This document shows, in pieces, positions 54,156 through 63,195 of a stretch of DNA of 64,000 nucleotides; the stretch's first letter is position 1, and the number at the start of each line of letters is the position of its first letter. Below the pieces are notes generated by a model. That model saw only the letters and a list, made by a program, of their open reading frames with translations, ran no database searches and was not told the origin of the DNA. The translations under genes and the position numbers were made by a program. Source of the stretch: Oceanobacillus jeddahensis. GTDB lineage: Bacteria > Bacillota > Bacilli > Bacillales > Amphibacillaceae. The stretch is from the NCBI RefSeq assembly GCF_000750635.1, contig NZ_CCDM010000001.1, forward strand, positions 620,001 to 684,000, in the 5' to 3' direction.

Positions 54156-55064
54156 ATGAGAAAACTCGTAGCAGCGTTATCCGCTGGATTTCTTATTACC
54201 AGCGCAGCTGCAACAACAGTTTCCGCTGACGCAAATGAACACAAGGTCGAATCAGGAGAAAGCTTATGGAAGATTGCGGATCAATATGATACAAGCGTAC
54301 AAAAATTACTTGATATAAATAATCTTAAAACAGAGGTAATTCACCCGAAAGATGTTATTAAGGTAAGTGAATCCGCTGGCGAAGATGGAGAAGAAACAGT
54401 ATACACAGTAGAAAAAGGGGACACCCTTTCAGCAATTGCGAAAGAATTTAATGTATCTGTTAGCGATATTAAAGAATGGAATAGCCTTTCATCTGATATT
54501 ATCGTTATCGGTAATGAGTTATCAATAAATGGAGCAGCTGAAGAAGCTGTAGCTGAGGAACCAGCAACAGAAGAAGCTGCGGAAGAACCTGCTGAGGAAC
54601 CAGCAGAAGAAGAAACTACAGAAGAACCGGCAGAAGAGCCAGCTGAAGAAAGTGTTCCTGCTGAAGAAGAAAGTGAACCTGCACAAGAAGAAGCAACTGT
54701 AGAGCAAACTTCAAATTCAGAAGCATCTGCTTCTGAATCAGAAGAACAATCTTCAGACAATGGTTCTCCACAAGGTGAAACAATTTCTGTAGAAGCAACT
54801 GCATACACAGCAGACTGTAATGGATGCTCTGGAGTTACTGCAACTGGTGTAGATCTAAATCAAGATCCTAATGCTAAAGTAATTGCAGTAGATCCAAGCG
54901 TAATTCCACTTGGAAGCGAAGTTTATGTAGAAGGTTATGGCTATGCAACTGCTGCTGATACTGGCGGTGCAATCAACGGAAATAAAATCGACCTTCATGT
55001 ACCATCTCAAGAAGAAGCAGTAAGCTTTGGAAGACAACAAGTTAACGTAACAATTGTTGAATAA
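54156..55064 (+). CDS. LysM-3D domain peptidoglycan hydrolase (YocH-like)
   Basis: A 302-residue secreted cell-wall protein. After the signal peptide (TVSA-DA) come two LysM domains (about 29-70 HKVESGESLWKIADQYDTS, and 82-124 YTVEKGDTLSAIAKEFNVS). A low-complexity linker of repeated EEPA units (about 125-205) follows, then a C-terminal 3D domain (about 214-302; VEATAYTADCNGCSG, DPSVIPLGSEVYVEGYG, AADTGGAINGNKIDLHV) with the three catalytic-type Asp residues of the MltA-like barrel. This is the layout of B. subtilis YocH, a WalRK-controlled transglycosylase-like autolysin. AAGGAGG precedes ATG 54156. Confidence 0.92.
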   Translation: MRKLVAALSAGFLITSAAATTVSADANEHKVESGESLWKIADQYDTSVQKLLDINNLKTEVIHPKDVIKVSESAGEDGEETVYTVEKGDTLSAIAKEFNVSVSDIKEWNSLSSDIIVIGNELSINGAAEEAVAEEPATEEAAEEPAEEPAEEETTEEPAEEPAEESVPAEEESEPAQEEATVEQTSNSEASASESEEQSSDNGSPQGETISVEATAYTADCNGCSGVTATGVDLNQDPNAKVIAVDPSVIPLGSEVYVEGYGYATAADTGGAINGNKIDLHVPSQEEAVSFGRQQVNVTIVE

Positions 55065-55070
55065 AATTTT

Positions 55071-55114
55071 AAAAAATAGCTTAGGAGTTTATGAAACTCT
55101 TAAGCTATTTTTTT
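55071..55114 (+). terminator. terminator of the LysM-3D gene
   Basis: AAAAAATAGCTTA pairs with TAAGCTATTTTTT around an inner GAGTTT/AAACTC stem; T tail. Confidence 0.8.
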
Positions 55115-55387
55115 GTCTTTTTTAAAGAGAAAACGAGTATAATAAAAAAGGCATCATACTTTTTTAGCAAATAAGTATGAGACCCCGTGAAGTTATGGTA
55201 TTTAGCTGTCCGTATATTGTAGTGATGACGCAAAGAGGTTTTTACATCTATGCGTTCAATCTATCATCAACGATCATCTGATTTTTTCTTTACATTTTTT
55301 TAAAGACGAATACACATTTGCAGATATATTTTTACACTCCGGGAAAACCGGCAGTATTTTCTTTATCAAATCTTTGGAATATCCTCT

Positions 55388-55525
55388 TTAATTCTGAAAT
55401 TCGGTAGAAGTGGAAGCCGGGCTTTGTTCAATTTCTTCATTACTATCGTTATGAGCACTTGAATAGCCTAAAGCTCCTACTGCAGCAATGACAAAAATGA
55501 ACAAAGTAAGTAGAACTTTTCGCAT
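55388..55525 (-). CDS. 45-residue exported peptide
   Basis: A short frame coding for an N-terminal membrane/signal segment (MRKVLLTLFIFVIAAVGAL) and a hydrophilic acidic tail (SNEEIEQSPASTS). GGAGGG lies 12 bases before the ATG at 55525. A similar small-protein form is common in Bacillaceae, but I cannot name a family. It is either anchored by one helix or secreted. The surrounding gap (55115-55791) holds nothing else except the family E hairpin and the kbl promoter. Confidence 0.5.
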   Translation of the reverse strand: MRKVLLTLFIFVIAAVGALGYSSAHNDSNEEIEQSPASTSTEFQN

Positions 55526-55561
55526 GTTTCTTTTCAACCCTCCATCATATGTTTAAAGTGT

Positions 55562-55613
55562 GTTCAAAAAGTTCATTTTATCGAACTACCAAGTTATCAT
55601 AGACTTTTTGAAC
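55562..55613. repeat. short family E hairpin (GTTCAAAAAGT ends)
   Basis: Perfect arms 55562-55572 and 55603-55613, followed by a T-run. Same ends as the 144-bp repeat at 50915. Confidence 0.6.
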
Positions 55614-55791
55614 ATTTTTTTAAATAATATTCAACTCTCTAAGTATAGGACAATATAAGCATCTTGGCTAGCAGGAAAAACATTAATTTTCATATATATT
55701 CGCTAATTCTGTGAATGGCAGAGTTAGGTTATTTATATGTTATACTTGTAAGGGATTACATTTTAAGATTACATTAGGGAGGGCGATAGGC

Positions 55792-56982
55792 ATGACAAGC
55801 CGGAATTTAGATCAATTTTTAGAATCTAATATTGCTGATTTAAAGGAAAACGGTCTGTATAACGAAATTGATACAGTGGAAGGTGCAAATGGTCCGGAAA
55901 TTAAGATTAAAGGAAACACATTAATCAATCTTTCTTCCAATAATTATTTGGGCCTGGCAACACATGCAGAGTTAAAAAGTGTAGCGAAACAAGCGATTGA
56001 ATCTCATGGTGTCGGAGCTGGAGCTGTCCGTACGATTAATGGAACGCTTGATTTGCATGTAGAGTTGGAAAAGAGAATTGCTGCATTTAAAGGAACGGAA
56101 GCAGCCATCGCTTATCAATCTGGATTTAATTGTAACATGGCAGCTATTTCGGCGGTAATGGATAAAAATGATGCTATTTTATCAGATTCTTTAAATCATG
56201 CTTCCATTATTGACGGCTGTCGCTTATCAAAAGCGAAAATTATCCGATTTGAGCATTCTGATATGGAAGATTTACGTGCAAAAGCAAGGGATGCAGTAGA
56301 ATCAGGTGAATATAATAAAATTATGGTCATTACAGATGGCGTCTTCTCCATGGATGGAGACATTGCAAAGCTTCCTGAGATTGTGGAAATTGCCGAGGAT
56401 TTTGATCTAATAACCTATGTAGATGATGCTCACGGTTCGGGGGTAACTGGTGACGGTGCAGGAACAGTAAAGCATTTTGGCTTGCAGGATAAAGTAGATT
56501 TTCAAATGGGTACGCTATCAAAAGCAATTGGTGTCATCGGTGGATATGTTGCAGGAAAACAATCCCTGATTGATTGGCTTAAAGTTCGTTCCCGTCCATT
56601 CTTATTTTCCACAGCAGTTTCACCAGCGGATGCGGTGGCAAGCACAAAAGCGATCGAAATGTTGATGGAAAGTACAGAGCTGAATGAGAAGCTTTGGGAG
56701 AACGGAAATTACTTGAAAAAGGGCTTGAAAGAGCTGGGCTTTGATATTGGAGAAAGCGAAACACCGATTACACCTTGTATTATTGGAGATGAAAAGCAAG
56801 CACAGACATTTAGTAAGAGACTTTATGAAGAAGGTGTGTATGCCAAAGCAATTGTATTCCCAACTGTTCCAAGAGGTACTGGACGTGTGCGGAATATGCC
56901 AACAGCTGCGCATACAAAAGAAATGCTAGATCGTGCTATTCGTATCTATGAAAAAATTGGTAAAGAAATGAATCTAATTTAA
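55792..56982 (+). CDS. kbl: glycine C-acetyltransferase (2-amino-3-ketobutyrate CoA ligase)
   Basis: A 396-residue PLP enzyme of the alpha-oxoamine synthase family that splits 2-amino-3-ketobutyrate with CoA to glycine and acetyl-CoA. The substrate-binding N-terminus ([14 protein letters not shown]), the [13 protein letters not shown] loop, [16 protein letters not shown] with the PLP-stacking His, and the Schiff-base Lys in [14 protein letters not shown] are all present. AGGGAGG precedes ATG 55792. It is followed by the threonine dehydrogenase gene, so the two genes form the threonine-to-glycine pathway. Confidence 0.9.
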   Translation: MTSRNLDQFLESNIADLKENGLYNEIDTVEGANGPEIKIKGNTLINLSSNNYLGLATHAELKSVAKQAIESHGVGAGAVRTINGTLDLHVELEKRIAAFKGTEAAIAYQSGFNCNMAAISAVMDKNDAILSDSLNHASIIDGCRLSKAKIIRFEHSDMEDLRAKARDAVESGEYNKIMVITDGVFSMDGDIAKLPEIVEIAEDFDLITYVDDAHGSGVTGDGAGTVKHFGLQDKVDFQMGTLSKAIGVIGGYVAGKQSLIDWLKVRSRPFLFSTAVSPADAVASTKAIEMLMESTELNEKLWENGNYLKKGLKELGFDIGESETPITPCIIGDEKQAQTFSKRLYEEGVYAKAIVFPTVPRGTGRVRNMPTAAHTKEMLDRAIRIYEKIGKEMNLI

Positions 56983-56995
56983 AAAAAGAGTGTAT

Positions 56996-57049
56996 GTTCA
57001 AAAAGGCTGATAGAAATACAAAGTATTATTTTTGCCGGGCTTTTTGAAC
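56996..57049 (+). terminator. family E-type hairpin between kbl and tdh
   Basis: GTTCAAAAAG (56996-57005) and CTTTTTGAAC (57040-57049) with a GGC/GCC extension. It may attenuate rather than stop transcription into tdh, whose start lies 25 bases further. Confidence 0.55.
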
Positions 57050-57073
57050 CACCTCTAAGAGGAGTTTTCCGAG

Positions 57074-58024
57074 ATGAAAAAAATTTTAGTGACCGGTGCA
57101 TTAGGACAGATCGGGTCAGAATTAACGGAGAATCTTCGTAGTACATACGGTGAAGATAATATCATTGCTTCTGATATCCGAAGACCTGAGCAGCCAGCAG
57201 GAATATTTGAAGAGATTGATGTAACTAAAGAAAAGGAAATTTACGAGATTGCTAAAAAGTATAATGTAGATACCATTATTCACTTAGCAGCACTTTTATC
57301 TGCAAAGGCAGAGGCTTTTCCAAAAGTAGCTTGGGAAATTAATATGGGTGGGTTGGTAAATGCTTTAGAAGCAGCCAAGGAATTAAATTTAAAATTCTTT
57401 ACACCTAGCTCCATTGGTGCATTTGGACCAAGTACGCCAAAAGATAATACACCACAGGATACATTGCAGCGCCCCACAACGATGTATGGAGTGAATAAAG
57501 TAGCTGGAGAGCTTCTATGTGATTACTATTATTCTAGATTTGGAGTGGATACGAGGGGCGTTCGTTTTCCTGGTTTAATTTCTCATGTGACTGCTCCAGG
57601 TGGGGGTACTACAGATTATGCCGTGGAAGTATATTATGAGGCAATACGAAAAAAGACATATACTTCCTATATTGCAGAAGGTACACGTATGGATATGATG
57701 TATATGCCTGATGCTTTACATGCGATTGTTCAGTTGATGGAGGCAAATCCTGACCGATTAAAGCACCGTAATGCATTTAATATTACAGCAATGTCTGCTG
57801 CACCGGAGCATTTTGCTGAAGCGATTCAGAAACATATTCCTGACTTTAAAATCGATTATCAAGTAGATCCTGTTAGACAAGGAATTGCAGAGAGTTGGCC
57901 AGATGCTATCAATGCGAGTGCTGCGAAAGAAGAATGGGGTTTTGAAGCAGCTTACGATATTGATGATATGACAGCAGATATGCTGGATAAAGTTCGTGAA
58001 AAAATAAAAAGGAATAGTGCGTAA
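57074..58024 (+). CDS. tdh: L-threonine 3-dehydrogenase, SDR type
   Basis: A 316-residue NAD-dependent extended short-chain dehydrogenase/epimerase. It has the nucleotide motif VTGALGQIGSEL, acidic DIRRP for NAD preference, HLAALLSAKAE, SSIGAFG, the catalytic YGVNK pair, and RFPGLISHVTAPGGGTTDYAVE, the phrase characteristic of SDR-type threonine dehydrogenases. It oxidises threonine to 2-amino-3-ketobutyrate, the substrate of Kbl encoded just upstream. AAGAGGAG precedes ATG 57074. A zinc-type MDR Tdh is not implied. Confidence 0.88.
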   Translation: MKKILVTGALGQIGSELTENLRSTYGEDNIIASDIRRPEQPAGIFEEIDVTKEKEIYEIAKKYNVDTIIHLAALLSAKAEAFPKVAWEINMGGLVNALEAAKELNLKFFTPSSIGAFGPSTPKDNTPQDTLQRPTTMYGVNKVAGELLCDYYYSRFGVDTRGVRFPGLISHVTAPGGGTTDYAVEVYYEAIRKKTYTSYIAEGTRMDMMYMPDALHAIVQLMEANPDRLKHRNAFNITAMSAAPEHFAEAIQKHIPDFKIDYQVDPVRQGIAESWPDAINASAAKEEWGFEAAYDIDDMTADMLDKVREKIKRNSA

Positions 58025-58080
58025 GGGAATAAAAGCTTAAAATAATTTAAATGAAATCATTCATACTATATTAGGAGATT

Positions 58081-58115
58081 AAAAACACTTTTTCATATTT
58101 GGAGAAGTGTTTTTT
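58081..58115 (+). terminator. terminator of tdh; group II intron target site
   Basis: AAAAACACTT (58081-58090) and AAGTGTTTTT (58105-58114) with T tail. The intron begins five bases later. Confidence 0.75.
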
Positions 58116-58119
58116 ATAT

Positions 58120-59992
58120 GTGCGCCAGGCATGGCGACTATCTAGGTGGTGGAAATCCACTGTGGAGGTACACATCAACCAACCACTAGAGAAGCGCAAA
58201 GCATTTATCGTGAGGTAAAGGCTGAAGGAAGCGTGTATCAAAATCTTGGCTCGACGAACAGAAATCTGATACGAAGGCTCTGTAGGCGGATAAGGCTCCA
58301 TAACAAGTCAAAATCCAAAAGATGTGCGTAACCCTGCAGAGTAAATTAGGCGAGTAAAAGAGGAAAGATAGTTGTCTTACCCTGGGAGGTCTCACGGACA
58401 GCTGAGGAGACCCCTAAAAAGAAAGCTGGTCGAAAAAGGTTTATCGTGAGAAGTCAGCCGATGCCGTAGTAGTGATGAAAATCATGAAGGGCTGAACAAT
58501 TTATAGTGTTTCTACGCCATGAATGCACGAAGAATAAACTTCTGAATGTGTTAATGATGAAAGTATGAGCGTATCTCAGAGGATAGTCAAAAATAGAAGT
58601 GTTCTCCGTCACGTGAAAGGAAAGGAAGAAACGAGTGTGGAAATTTTAGAAAAGATTTTAAGCGATCAAAATATGAACGAAGCCTATCTTCGAGTGTACC
58701 GAAACAAAGGTGCAGGTGGGGTAGACGGCGTAACAGTAAATGAACTGAAAGCATACCTAAGGAAACACAAAGAGGAATTGCGAACGCAAATCCAGAAAAG
58801 AAAATACAAACCAATGCCAGCACTGCGCGTAGAAATTCCGAAAGAAAATGGAAAGATGCGCAAATTGGGTATTCCAACAGTGGTTGACAGAGTTGTCCAA
58901 CAGGCAATTAGCCAAGTGCTCAGCCCGATATTTGAAAAACAATTCAGTGACTACAGTTATGGCTTCAGACCAAGAAGAAGTTGCGAAATGGCAATCACGC
59001 AAGTATTGGAATATATCAATGACGGATACCAGTGGTTGGTGGATATTGACCTGGAACGATTTTTCGATACTGTCCATCATGATAAGTTAATGCGAATAAT
59101 CTCGCACACAATCAAAGATGGTGATGTCATTTCTCTGATACGAAAATACCTCGTAAGTGGTGTGATGGTCGATGGGAAATATGAAGATACAACTATAGGA
59201 ACCCCACAGGGAGGCAACCTTAGTCCACTTCTAAGTAACATTATGTTGAATGAGTTTGATAAGGAACTGGAGGCAAGAGGTCTGCGTTTCGTAAGATACG
59301 CAGACGATAGCCTTATCTTTGTCAAAAGTGAAAAGGCGGCAAATAGAGTTCTTACTTCCATTACAACATTTATCGAAAAGAAACTGGGGCTAAAGGTAAA
59401 TATGGAGAAAAGTAAAATCTCACGCCCTACGAAAACAACATTTCTAGGCTTTGGTTTTTACTATGACTCAAATAAGAGGAAATTTCAACCGAGACCCAGT
59501 AAAACGTCGGTTCAAAAATTCCAAAGGAAACTGCGCCGATTAACCAAGCGAAATTGGAGTATTTCCTTAAACGACAGAATCATCAAGTTAAAACAGGTCA
59601 TGTATGGTTGGGTCAACTATTTTAGGGTAGCTAATATGAAGAGCGTTTTAGAGTCTATAGATGCGAAGTTGCGCTCCAGAATAAGAGTAATTATCTGGAA
59701 ACAATGGAAGAACAACAAAAAGAGAATTAAATCTCTCATACAACTTGGTATACCAAAGGAAGAAGCCAAGGGGCTAACCTATTGTAGGAAAGGTTTCCGA
59801 TTTACTGGGTTGTCGAAAGTTGTTCAGAGAGCATTGTCTAATAAAAGACTAAAGCAAAGAGGTATCCCCTTTGCCTTAGACCGTTATCTAAAAGTACACA
59901 CTGAAATATAAATTGAACCGCCGTATACGGAACCGTATGTACTGGTGGTGTGAGAGGGGCGAAAAGTTATTTAGCTTTTCCCTCTACTCGAT
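58120..59992 (+). mobile_element. complete group II intron
   Basis: The 5' end GTGCGCCAGG... (58120) and the 5' structured region up to 58564 precede the reverse-transcriptase gene. Downstream, domain V (about 59919-59952: ACCGCCGTATACGG / CCGTATGTAC...GGTGGTG) and domain VI (hairpin GAGAGGGG...CCCTCT) lead to a 3' end at about CTACTCGAT (59992). The ~1.87-kb unit sits just behind the tdh terminator hairpin, the insertion habit known for class C introns. The ORF is intact, so mobility is possible. Confidence 0.88.
58565..59911 (+). CDS. ltrA: group II intron reverse transcriptase/maturase
   Basis: A 448-residue intron-encoded protein. Reverse-transcriptase blocks run from NKGAGGVDGVTV through RKLGIPTVVDRVVQQAISQVL, YGFRPRRSCEMAI, VDIDLERFFDTVHHDKL, GTPQGGNLSPLLSNIMLNEFD and the catalytic RYADDSLIF. 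The thumb/maturase X domain follows (YGWVNYFRVANMKSVLESIDAKLRSRIR). There is no HNH endonuclease domain, as in short class C/D-like proteins, so it would rely on nascent strands or single-stranded targets for priming. ATG 58565 lies in the intron's domain IV. Confidence 0.93.
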   Translation: MSVSQRIVKNRSVLRHVKGKEETSVEILEKILSDQNMNEAYLRVYRNKGAGGVDGVTVNELKAYLRKHKEELRTQIQKRKYKPMPALRVEIPKENGKMRKLGIPTVVDRVVQQAISQVLSPIFEKQFSDYSYGFRPRRSCEMAITQVLEYINDGYQWLVDIDLERFFDTVHHDKLMRIISHTIKDGDVISLIRKYLVSGVMVDGKYEDTTIGTPQGGNLSPLLSNIMLNEFDKELEARGLRFVRYADDSLIFVKSEKAANRVLTSITTFIEKKLGLKVNMEKSKISRPTKTTFLGFGFYYDSNKRKFQPRPSKTSVQKFQRKLRRLTKRNWSISLNDRIIKLKQVMYGWVNYFRVANMKSVLESIDAKLRSRIRVIIWKQWKNNKKRIKSLIQLGIPKEEAKGLTYCRKGFRFTGLSKVVQRALSNKRLKQRGIPFALDRYLKVHTEI

Positions 59993-60239
59993 TTTAGGAC
60001 TACAAATTACCACAGTGTAACTGACTGTAAGGACCCTGCCTAAAGAAGAGAGAAAACCTATGAAATGGAGTTGATGCTATTAGTATAATTATACATATTC
60101 CATAATATAACAATTGCTTTAATAGTAAGTTTTGTAATGATTTCTATAAGAAACAATATGTGCTTAATAAAAAATATACTTGAAAATGTATATTTAATCA
60201 ATTATAATCTAACCTAACAATCATTAGGTGGTGAATTTT
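59993..60239. other. intergenic region after the intron
   Basis: 3' exon sequence (TTTAGGACTAC...) and AT-rich promoter region of the TetR gene. No further feature seen. Confidence 0.3.
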
Positions 60240-60821
60240 TTGACTAAAGAAAAGATTTTAAAAGCTGCTATCAATCAATATTCGATACACAATTATCATG
60301 GAGCAACCATGAAAAAAATAGCAGATGAAGTAAATATTAAACCTGCATCTATTTATTTTTTTTATAAAAATAAAGAAGAACTTTTCTTAGCAGCTTTTAA
60401 ATGGATACTGGAATCGCATTTTAATTATATTCGCAATATTGTGGATCAAGTGTCTAATCAATCGATTTTGACTATTTATCAAACGATTATTCAAAAGACG
60501 ATTGCTTATCATAGAGAGAGACAGAATGAAACAAACGCTTATATTTCACTGGTTAATTCCCCTCCTGTAGGGATCAAGCCATTCTTGCATGATCATATGC
60601 AGCGTTTTGATACATGGATGGAACAAACATTAATAGGGAAAATGCAAACAGAATATCCTGACATTTCTAAAGAGAAAGCAATGCGATTAACGAAGCAATT
60701 TCTAATTATAATGGATGGGCTTTTCTGGGAGATAAACCTTTATGAAAAAGAAGAATTGGACAAGCAAATGGAATATGCAATAAGCATGATGGCATGTTTA
60801 TTGAGGGAGGAACTAAAATGA
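60240..60821 (+). CDS. TetR-family transcriptional regulator
   Basis: A 193-residue repressor. The N-terminal helix-turn-helix is typical (KILKAAINQYSIHNYHGATMKKIADEVNIKPASIYFFYKNKEELF), with an all-helical ligand domain behind it. TTG 60240 is chosen because AGGTGG is eight bases upstream; GTG 60228 or 60231 would overlap that site. It is coupled by an ATGA overlap to the permease gene and probably controls this whole hydantoin-type operon in response to a substrate. Confidence 0.85.
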   Translation: MTKEKILKAAINQYSIHNYHGATMKKIADEVNIKPASIYFFYKNKEELFLAAFKWILESHFNYIRNIVDQVSNQSILTIYQTIIQKTIAYHRERQNETNAYISLVNSPPVGIKPFLHDHMQRFDTWMEQTLIGKMQTEYPDISKEKAMRLTKQFLIIMDGLFWEINLYEKEELDKQMEYAISMMACLLREELK

Positions 60822-62098
60822 ACAATGATTTCGCGAGAGAGCCCGTACCACAACAAGAGAGAAAACATTGGTTTACGATTTCGTTAGTATGGATTGCAGT
60901 AGGAATTGATTTATCCGCTGTTATTTTCGGGGTCGAATTAGGGAGTGGAATGGCATTTGGAGATGCGCTGATTTCTGTTTTAATTGGTTCTGGTATCCTT
61001 GGATTCTTAGCAGCATTTTGTGCTTATGTAGGGACAGCAACGGGGTTTTCTACTTCGATGATTTCAAGATTTACCTTTGGGATATCCGGTGCAAAATTTG
61101 TTTCTTTTTTTATGGCAGTTGCTTTATTAGGCTGGTTTGGCGTACAAACTGGATTTTTCGCTGAGAATGCATCAGCAATATTTCAACATTCATTCCATGT
61201 GGATGTTCCTTTGCCGCTGCTGGCTGCATTCGGAGGAATTTTAATGACCTCGACAGCTATTTACGGGTATAAAGCCATTGAAAAGCTGAGTGCATGGGCA
61301 GTGCCATTGCTATTAATTCTCATCTTTTTAACCATTGGGTTAGCCATTAATCAGTATGGGACAGAGGCATTGAGTGCGCCAGTTGATAATGTTTTTACAA
61401 TGGGAATGGCGATTTCCTTAGCAATTAGTGTATTTATTACTGGAGCAGTTATCTCACCAGATATATCACGGTGGGCAAAGACGAAGAAAGATGCGATTTT
61501 AGCTTCTTTTACTGGTTTCTTTGTTGGAAATAGCTTTATGATTATTGTTGCAATGATTCTTTCAAGAATTATGAATGAAAGCAGTCTGACCACCATTATG
61601 ATTATGGTAGGGTTAGGAGTCCCAGGAATTCTTGTATTAATCTTGGCGCAATGGACAACCAATACAAGTAATGCGTATTCATCAGGATTAAGTTTTGCAG
61701 TTATTTTCACTAAAGTGAATAAAGGGCTTTTAACATTAATTGCAGGAGGTTTAGGGTCTTTACTGGCAGTGCTTGGCATCTATGATAATTTTATTGATTT
61801 CTTAACCATTATGTCGATGTTTATCACGCCGATCGCAGGAGTTTATACAGCATCCTATTATTTTGGAAAGCAAAAATATTTTACTGTAGCTGTAGGGCAG
61901 GATAAGAATTTCAAACTGCTTCCCTTGCTTGCATGGTTTTTAGGAGCGGTTGTAAATTGGTTGACTTCACCTGGACCAGTTGGACTGGAGTTATTCGAAT
62001 TTACAACGATACCAGCATTAGATAGTTTTATTATTGCCTTTATTGCACAATTAATATTTATTTTAATCATCAAAGTTAACGAACAGAAAGGAAGATAA
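60818..62098 (+). CDS. NCS1-family permease (cytosine/hydantoin-like)
   Basis: A 426-residue membrane protein with 12 helices of the nucleobase-cation-symport-1 family (CodB-like): WFTISLVWIAVGIDLSAVIFGVELG, TATGFSTSMISRFTFGISGAK, ISVFITGAVISPDISRWAKTKKDAI and NTSNAYSSGLSFAV. It takes up a nucleobase, hydantoin or similar ring compound. The downstream DUF917 and hydantoinase-type genes point to a hydantoin- or thiohydantoin-like substrate rather than cytosine; that is inference. GAGGGAGG precedes ATG 60818. Confidence 0.9.
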   Translation: MNNDFAREPVPQQERKHWFTISLVWIAVGIDLSAVIFGVELGSGMAFGDALISVLIGSGILGFLAAFCAYVGTATGFSTSMISRFTFGISGAKFVSFFMAVALLGWFGVQTGFFAENASAIFQHSFHVDVPLPLLAAFGGILMTSTAIYGYKAIEKLSAWAVPLLLILIFLTIGLAINQYGTEALSAPVDNVFTMGMAISLAISVFITGAVISPDISRWAKTKKDAILASFTGFFVGNSFMIIVAMILSRIMNESSLTTIMIMVGLGVPGILVLILAQWTTNTSNAYSSGLSFAVIFTKVNKGLLTLIAGGLGSLLAVLGIYDNFIDFLTIMSMFITPIAGVYTASYYFGKQKYFTVAVGQDKNFKLLPLLAWFLGAVVNWLTSPGPVGLELFEFTTIPALDSFIIAFIAQLIFILIIKVNEQKGR

Positions 62099-62103
62099 AC
62101 GGC

Positions 62104-63195
62104 ATGAAATGGTTAAATGAAGAAGATATTCAACATATCGCAATAGGAGCTGCTGTGTTAGGGACAGGCGGTGGCGGAGATCCTTATATCGGAAAATTAT
62201 TAGCCTTATCAGCCATAAAAAAATATGGTCCGGTAAAAGTGATAAGTATAGAAGAACTGGAAGAAAATCATTTTATTCTACCTGTTTCTGGAATGGGCTC
62301 GCCAAGTGTGTTAGTTGAAAAAATACCTTCTTTCGATCAGCTAAAAGCTCCGTTAGAAGCATATGAAGAAGCGGTCGGTAAGAAAGTTGATGTAGTGATG
62401 CCGATTGAAATTGGCGGAGTTAATTCGTTGATTCCCGTTGCTGTTGCAGCAATGAAAGGTATTCCTATTTTAGACGGCGATGCAATGGGAAGAGCTTTTC
62501 CGGAAGCACAGATGGTCACTTTTCACCTAGACGGATTAAAACCGGAACTAGTAACATTAGGAGACGAAAAATCAAATGTAGTTTCGATTAAGCCGGTAGA
62601 CGGGATGTGGAGTGAAAAACTATCCAGACAAATTACAATTGTGATGGGAGGATCTTCCATTGTTTGTGATTATGGAATTAGCGGCAAGCAAGCGAAAGAA
62701 AGTGTTATCCCGGCTACCTTAACCTTAGCACAGCAAATTGGTTCCTTACTGACTAATGAACGAACCGCAAAAGTCCATCCCATTGTACAAATGCTGGGAA
62801 AATTGAGTGGATATAAACTATTTAAAGGAAAAGCAATACAAATTGAGCGGAAGATTCAAGGCGGATTTACTCGTGGAAAAGCAATATTCGAAGGTTCCGA
62901 TGAAGATAAAGAAAGTACCTGTCAATTATTTTTCCAAAACGAACACTTGCTGGCAGAAGTGAATGAGCAGCCTGTAGCCATCACACCGGACTTAATCGCA
63001 GTCCTTGATGAAGAGACAGGAATGCCAATTACGACGGAAGGCTTAAAATATGGAGCTCGTGTTGTTGTTGTTGCTTTTCCAGCCCACAAAAAATGGAGAA
63101 CAGAAATTGGAATTGAAACAGCTGGTCCTGAATATTTCCATTATGACTATGATTATATCCCGCTGGAAAAGCTGGTAAAGGAGGCCGACCAATGA
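62104..63195 (+). CDS. DUF917 protein (S-methyl-thiohydantoin desulfurase-like domain)
   Basis: A 363-residue cytoplasmic protein of the DUF917 family. It has the Gly-rich AAVLGTGGGGDPYIGKLL at the N-terminus, VVMPIEIGGVNSLIPVAVAAMKGIPILDGDAMGRAFPEAQM and a C-terminal GARVVVVAFPAHKKWRTEIG-type stretch. It is regularly encoded beside hydantoinase/oxoprolinase genes and acts in the breakdown of cyclic amides or thiohydantoins. It lies five bases after the permease gene and overlaps the next gene by four bases. Confidence 0.88.
   Translation: MKWLNEEDIQHIAIGAAVLGTGGGGDPYIGKLLALSAIKKYGPVKVISIEELEENHFILPVSGMGSPSVLVEKIPSFDQLKAPLEAYEEAVGKKVDVVMPIEIGGVNSLIPVAVAAMKGIPILDGDAMGRAFPEAQMVTFHLDGLKPELVTLGDEKSNVVSIKPVDGMWSEKLSRQITIVMGGSSIVCDYGISGKQAKESVIPATLTLAQQIGSLLTNERTAKVHPIVQMLGKLSGYKLFKGKAIQIERKIQGGFTRGKAIFEGSDEDKESTCQLFFQNEHLLAEVNEQPVAITPDLIAVLDEETGMPITTEGLKYGARVVVVAFPAHKKWRTEIGIETAGPEYFHYDYDYIPLEKLVKEADQ

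Noticed and set aside
54341-54808. 155-codon reverse frame in the LysM-3D gene
   Set aside because: Shadow of the EEPA repeat region; Ser/Ala-rich artefact of codon bias.
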